Shown here piece by piece: positions 62,577 to 64,000 of a stretch of DNA of 64,000 nucleotides (position 1 is its first letter; every line of letters begins with the position of its first letter). Below the pieces are notes generated by a model. It saw nothing but the letters and a program-made list of their open reading frames with translations, was not told where the DNA came from and did not search any database. The translations under genes and the position numbers were made by a program. Origin of the DNA: Pontederia crassipes (Eukaryota > Streptophyta > Magnoliopsida > Commelinales > Pontederiaceae); assembly GCA_030549335.1 (NCBI GenBank), contig CM060188.1, forward strand, positions 48,139,696-48,203,695, read 5' to 3'.

Positions 62577-63642
62577 TAGGGGTGAAAGTAGTTCAGGTCA
62601 GGTCTAATTTTCAATCCAAAAAAAATCAGTCGTTACTTTTCGAGTTAATTTTTAAAATTAAAAAATGTCCCAAAAAAATTTTAAAAATAAAAACATCTCT
62701 AGCGGGTCAATTTTTTGGATAATTTTTTAGGGTACTAGTTTTATATAATTATATATTTTTTAAAATATATAATAAATTAAAATTAGGGTTATTTCATAAA
62801 TCACTCATAAACTATCACTATTTTTCGCATCTAACACTAAACTACGAACTTATTTTTTTTATCCCTAAACTATTACGATTTTTTCACTTTAGTCCTTCCG
62901 TCTACTTCTGTTATATTTTCTGTTACTTTTGATTTTTTCCATTTATGAAAAGACTAAATTACCCCTCCCTCTATAACGTATCAAATAATAAATATGAAAA
63001 AAATCAGGAGAAGGTAATATAGTCTTTTTTTATAAATGATAATTTATTTTTAACCACTTTAATCCTTCCAACAATTTTTTTATTTTTTATATTTGTTATT
63101 TCATATTTTTTTGAGGGAGGGGTAATTTAGTCTTTTCATAAATGGGAAAAAAATAAAACTAATGGAAGATATAACAAAAGTGACTGGAGGACTAAAGTGA
63201 AAAAGTTGTAATAGTTTAATGATTCAAAAAAATAACTTCGTAGTTTGGGATTAGATGTGAAAAATCATGATAGTTTAGGAAAAATTTATGAAAATAATCA
63301 TTAAAAATATTATAAAAATATTTAATTTTATATTAGATATTAAATATACTATTAAAATTTTGAAGTTATTAAATTACAGTTTGATAATGTGATAGAAAAG
63401 TATGAAACTTTTATACAAAAAATATTATATGTATAATAAAAGAATTGATAACATATCAATTAATCATATAAAAAAATCATAAAAACGGACTCCATGAGCC
63501 TCTAGGTTTTTTCGGACGGGGTTCTAATGTATTAGGTAGATTTTAATTTATTAAAAACTATCCTAAATCATATTTAGGCCCCTAATTTTTTGTTTTTGAG
63601 TCGGGAAGTTTTTTGGGTTTGTGGAGTTTTTCTTACACCCCT
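62577..63642. mobile_element. hAT-like element (host of a nested foldback)
   Basis: Starts TAGGGGTGAAAG and ends TTACACCCCT. It is flanked by an 8-bp duplication with one mismatch (ATGTACAT at 62568, ATGTATAT at 63643). Collinear with the repeat at 19145-19685 apart from the nested 515-bp element. No coding capacity. Confidence 0.7.
62785..63299. mobile_element. Foldback MITE, about 515 bp, copy 2, nested
   Basis: Same family as 54396-54910: AGGGTTATTTCATAAATCAC at the left and the reverse complement of a GATTATTTTCATAAA end at the right. Flanked by a 9-bp duplication with one mismatch (ATTAAAATT at 62776, ATTAAAAAT at 63300), which suggests Mutator-like mobilisation. The related repeat at 19145-19685 has uninterrupted sequence at this point. 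Confidence 0.75.
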
Positions 63643-64000
63643 ATGTATATTGATTGTTCTTTTTTTATGGATAAATGATAATATGAATATCCATCATATT
63701 GATAAAGAAGTTAAGAAAGTAATTGCATGTTACCATGATTAAGAATTTTATTCATTGTTAATTGATTCACTTGTCGAGTTAAGGAAAATCGGTGGGTCAA
63801 AGAAAAATACTTTGTAAAAGAAAATCAACTGATAAAATAAAATTCATTGGCAAAAGAAAACCCACATGCGAAAATAAAAAATAAATAAAGGTCAATTGAA
63901 AAAAAATTACTTGCATTGGATAAAGAAGAGAGGCCAATTGCATTGATAAAAGTTCAACTGCATTTGATAAAAAGTAAAGTTCATATTATACATGTATTAA
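63643..64000. other. AT-rich DNA to window end
   Basis: Several short AAAGAAAATC(A/C)AC and AAAGGTCAATTG-type repeats; no gene recognised. Confidence 0.35.

Overview
This window is plant nuclear DNA. Long AT-rich tracts, microsatellites and layers of transposons surround a few very GC-rich exons with short canonical GT-AG introns. The contrast between GC-rich exons and AT-rich intergenic DNA suggests a monocot, perhaps of the commelinid or Zingiberales type, but the species cannot be read from the sequence.

Gene content is low. The core is a head-to-tail cluster of three GT61-family glycosyltransferase genes on the minus strand, at 12.4-14.1 kb, 17.2-18.9 kb and 21.2-23.3 kb. Each has a short first exon with one membrane anchor, one or two small variable stem exons, and a large 3' exon with the catalytic domain. 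All introns are phase 1. They look like type II Golgi enzymes acting on hemicellulose (xylan) side chains or on protein glycans. At 57.5-58.1 kb on the plus strand is one intronless gene of the DUF4228/PADRE family. Its reading frame is broken by an exact 20-bp tandem duplication.

The rest is mobile-element DNA, and several insertions can be delimited by target-site duplications (TSDs). From left to right: a 2.4-kb element with terminal inverted repeats (TIRs) (about 1.05-3.5 kb); a GC-rich non-autonomous element (6.3-7.1 kb); a 2.9-kb solo LTR with TSD TCTTT (7.2-10.15 kb); two more GC-rich TIR elements (26.1-26.9 and 29.0-29.8 kb); a tRNA-derived SINE with a perfect 17-bp TSD (30.36-30.58 kb); the 5' end of an Athila/Tat-like retrotransposon with a tRNA-Asp-type primer site (34.3-36.8 kb); a Pack-MULE carrying an ANTH-domain (clathrin assembly) gene fragment (37.5-39.6 kb); a long-TIR GC-rich element (40.3-41.4 kb); two hAT-like MITEs in opposite orientation (42.9-43.4 and 44.25-44.76 kb); a hAT-like element (45.5-45.9 kb); a foldback element inside a TATG microsatellite (54.4-54.9 kb); a solo LTR of the Athila-like family (58.5-60.3 kb); and a foldback element nested inside a hAT-like element (62.6-63.6 kb).

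The most unusual object is at 46,391-53,596. It is a Ty3/gypsy-derived unit whose two LTRs are inverted, not direct, each followed inward by the same 3' internal segment. The whole unit is flanked by one 5-bp TSD (ACCAT), so it appears to have integrated as a single palindromic-ended cDNA with U5 sequence at both ends.
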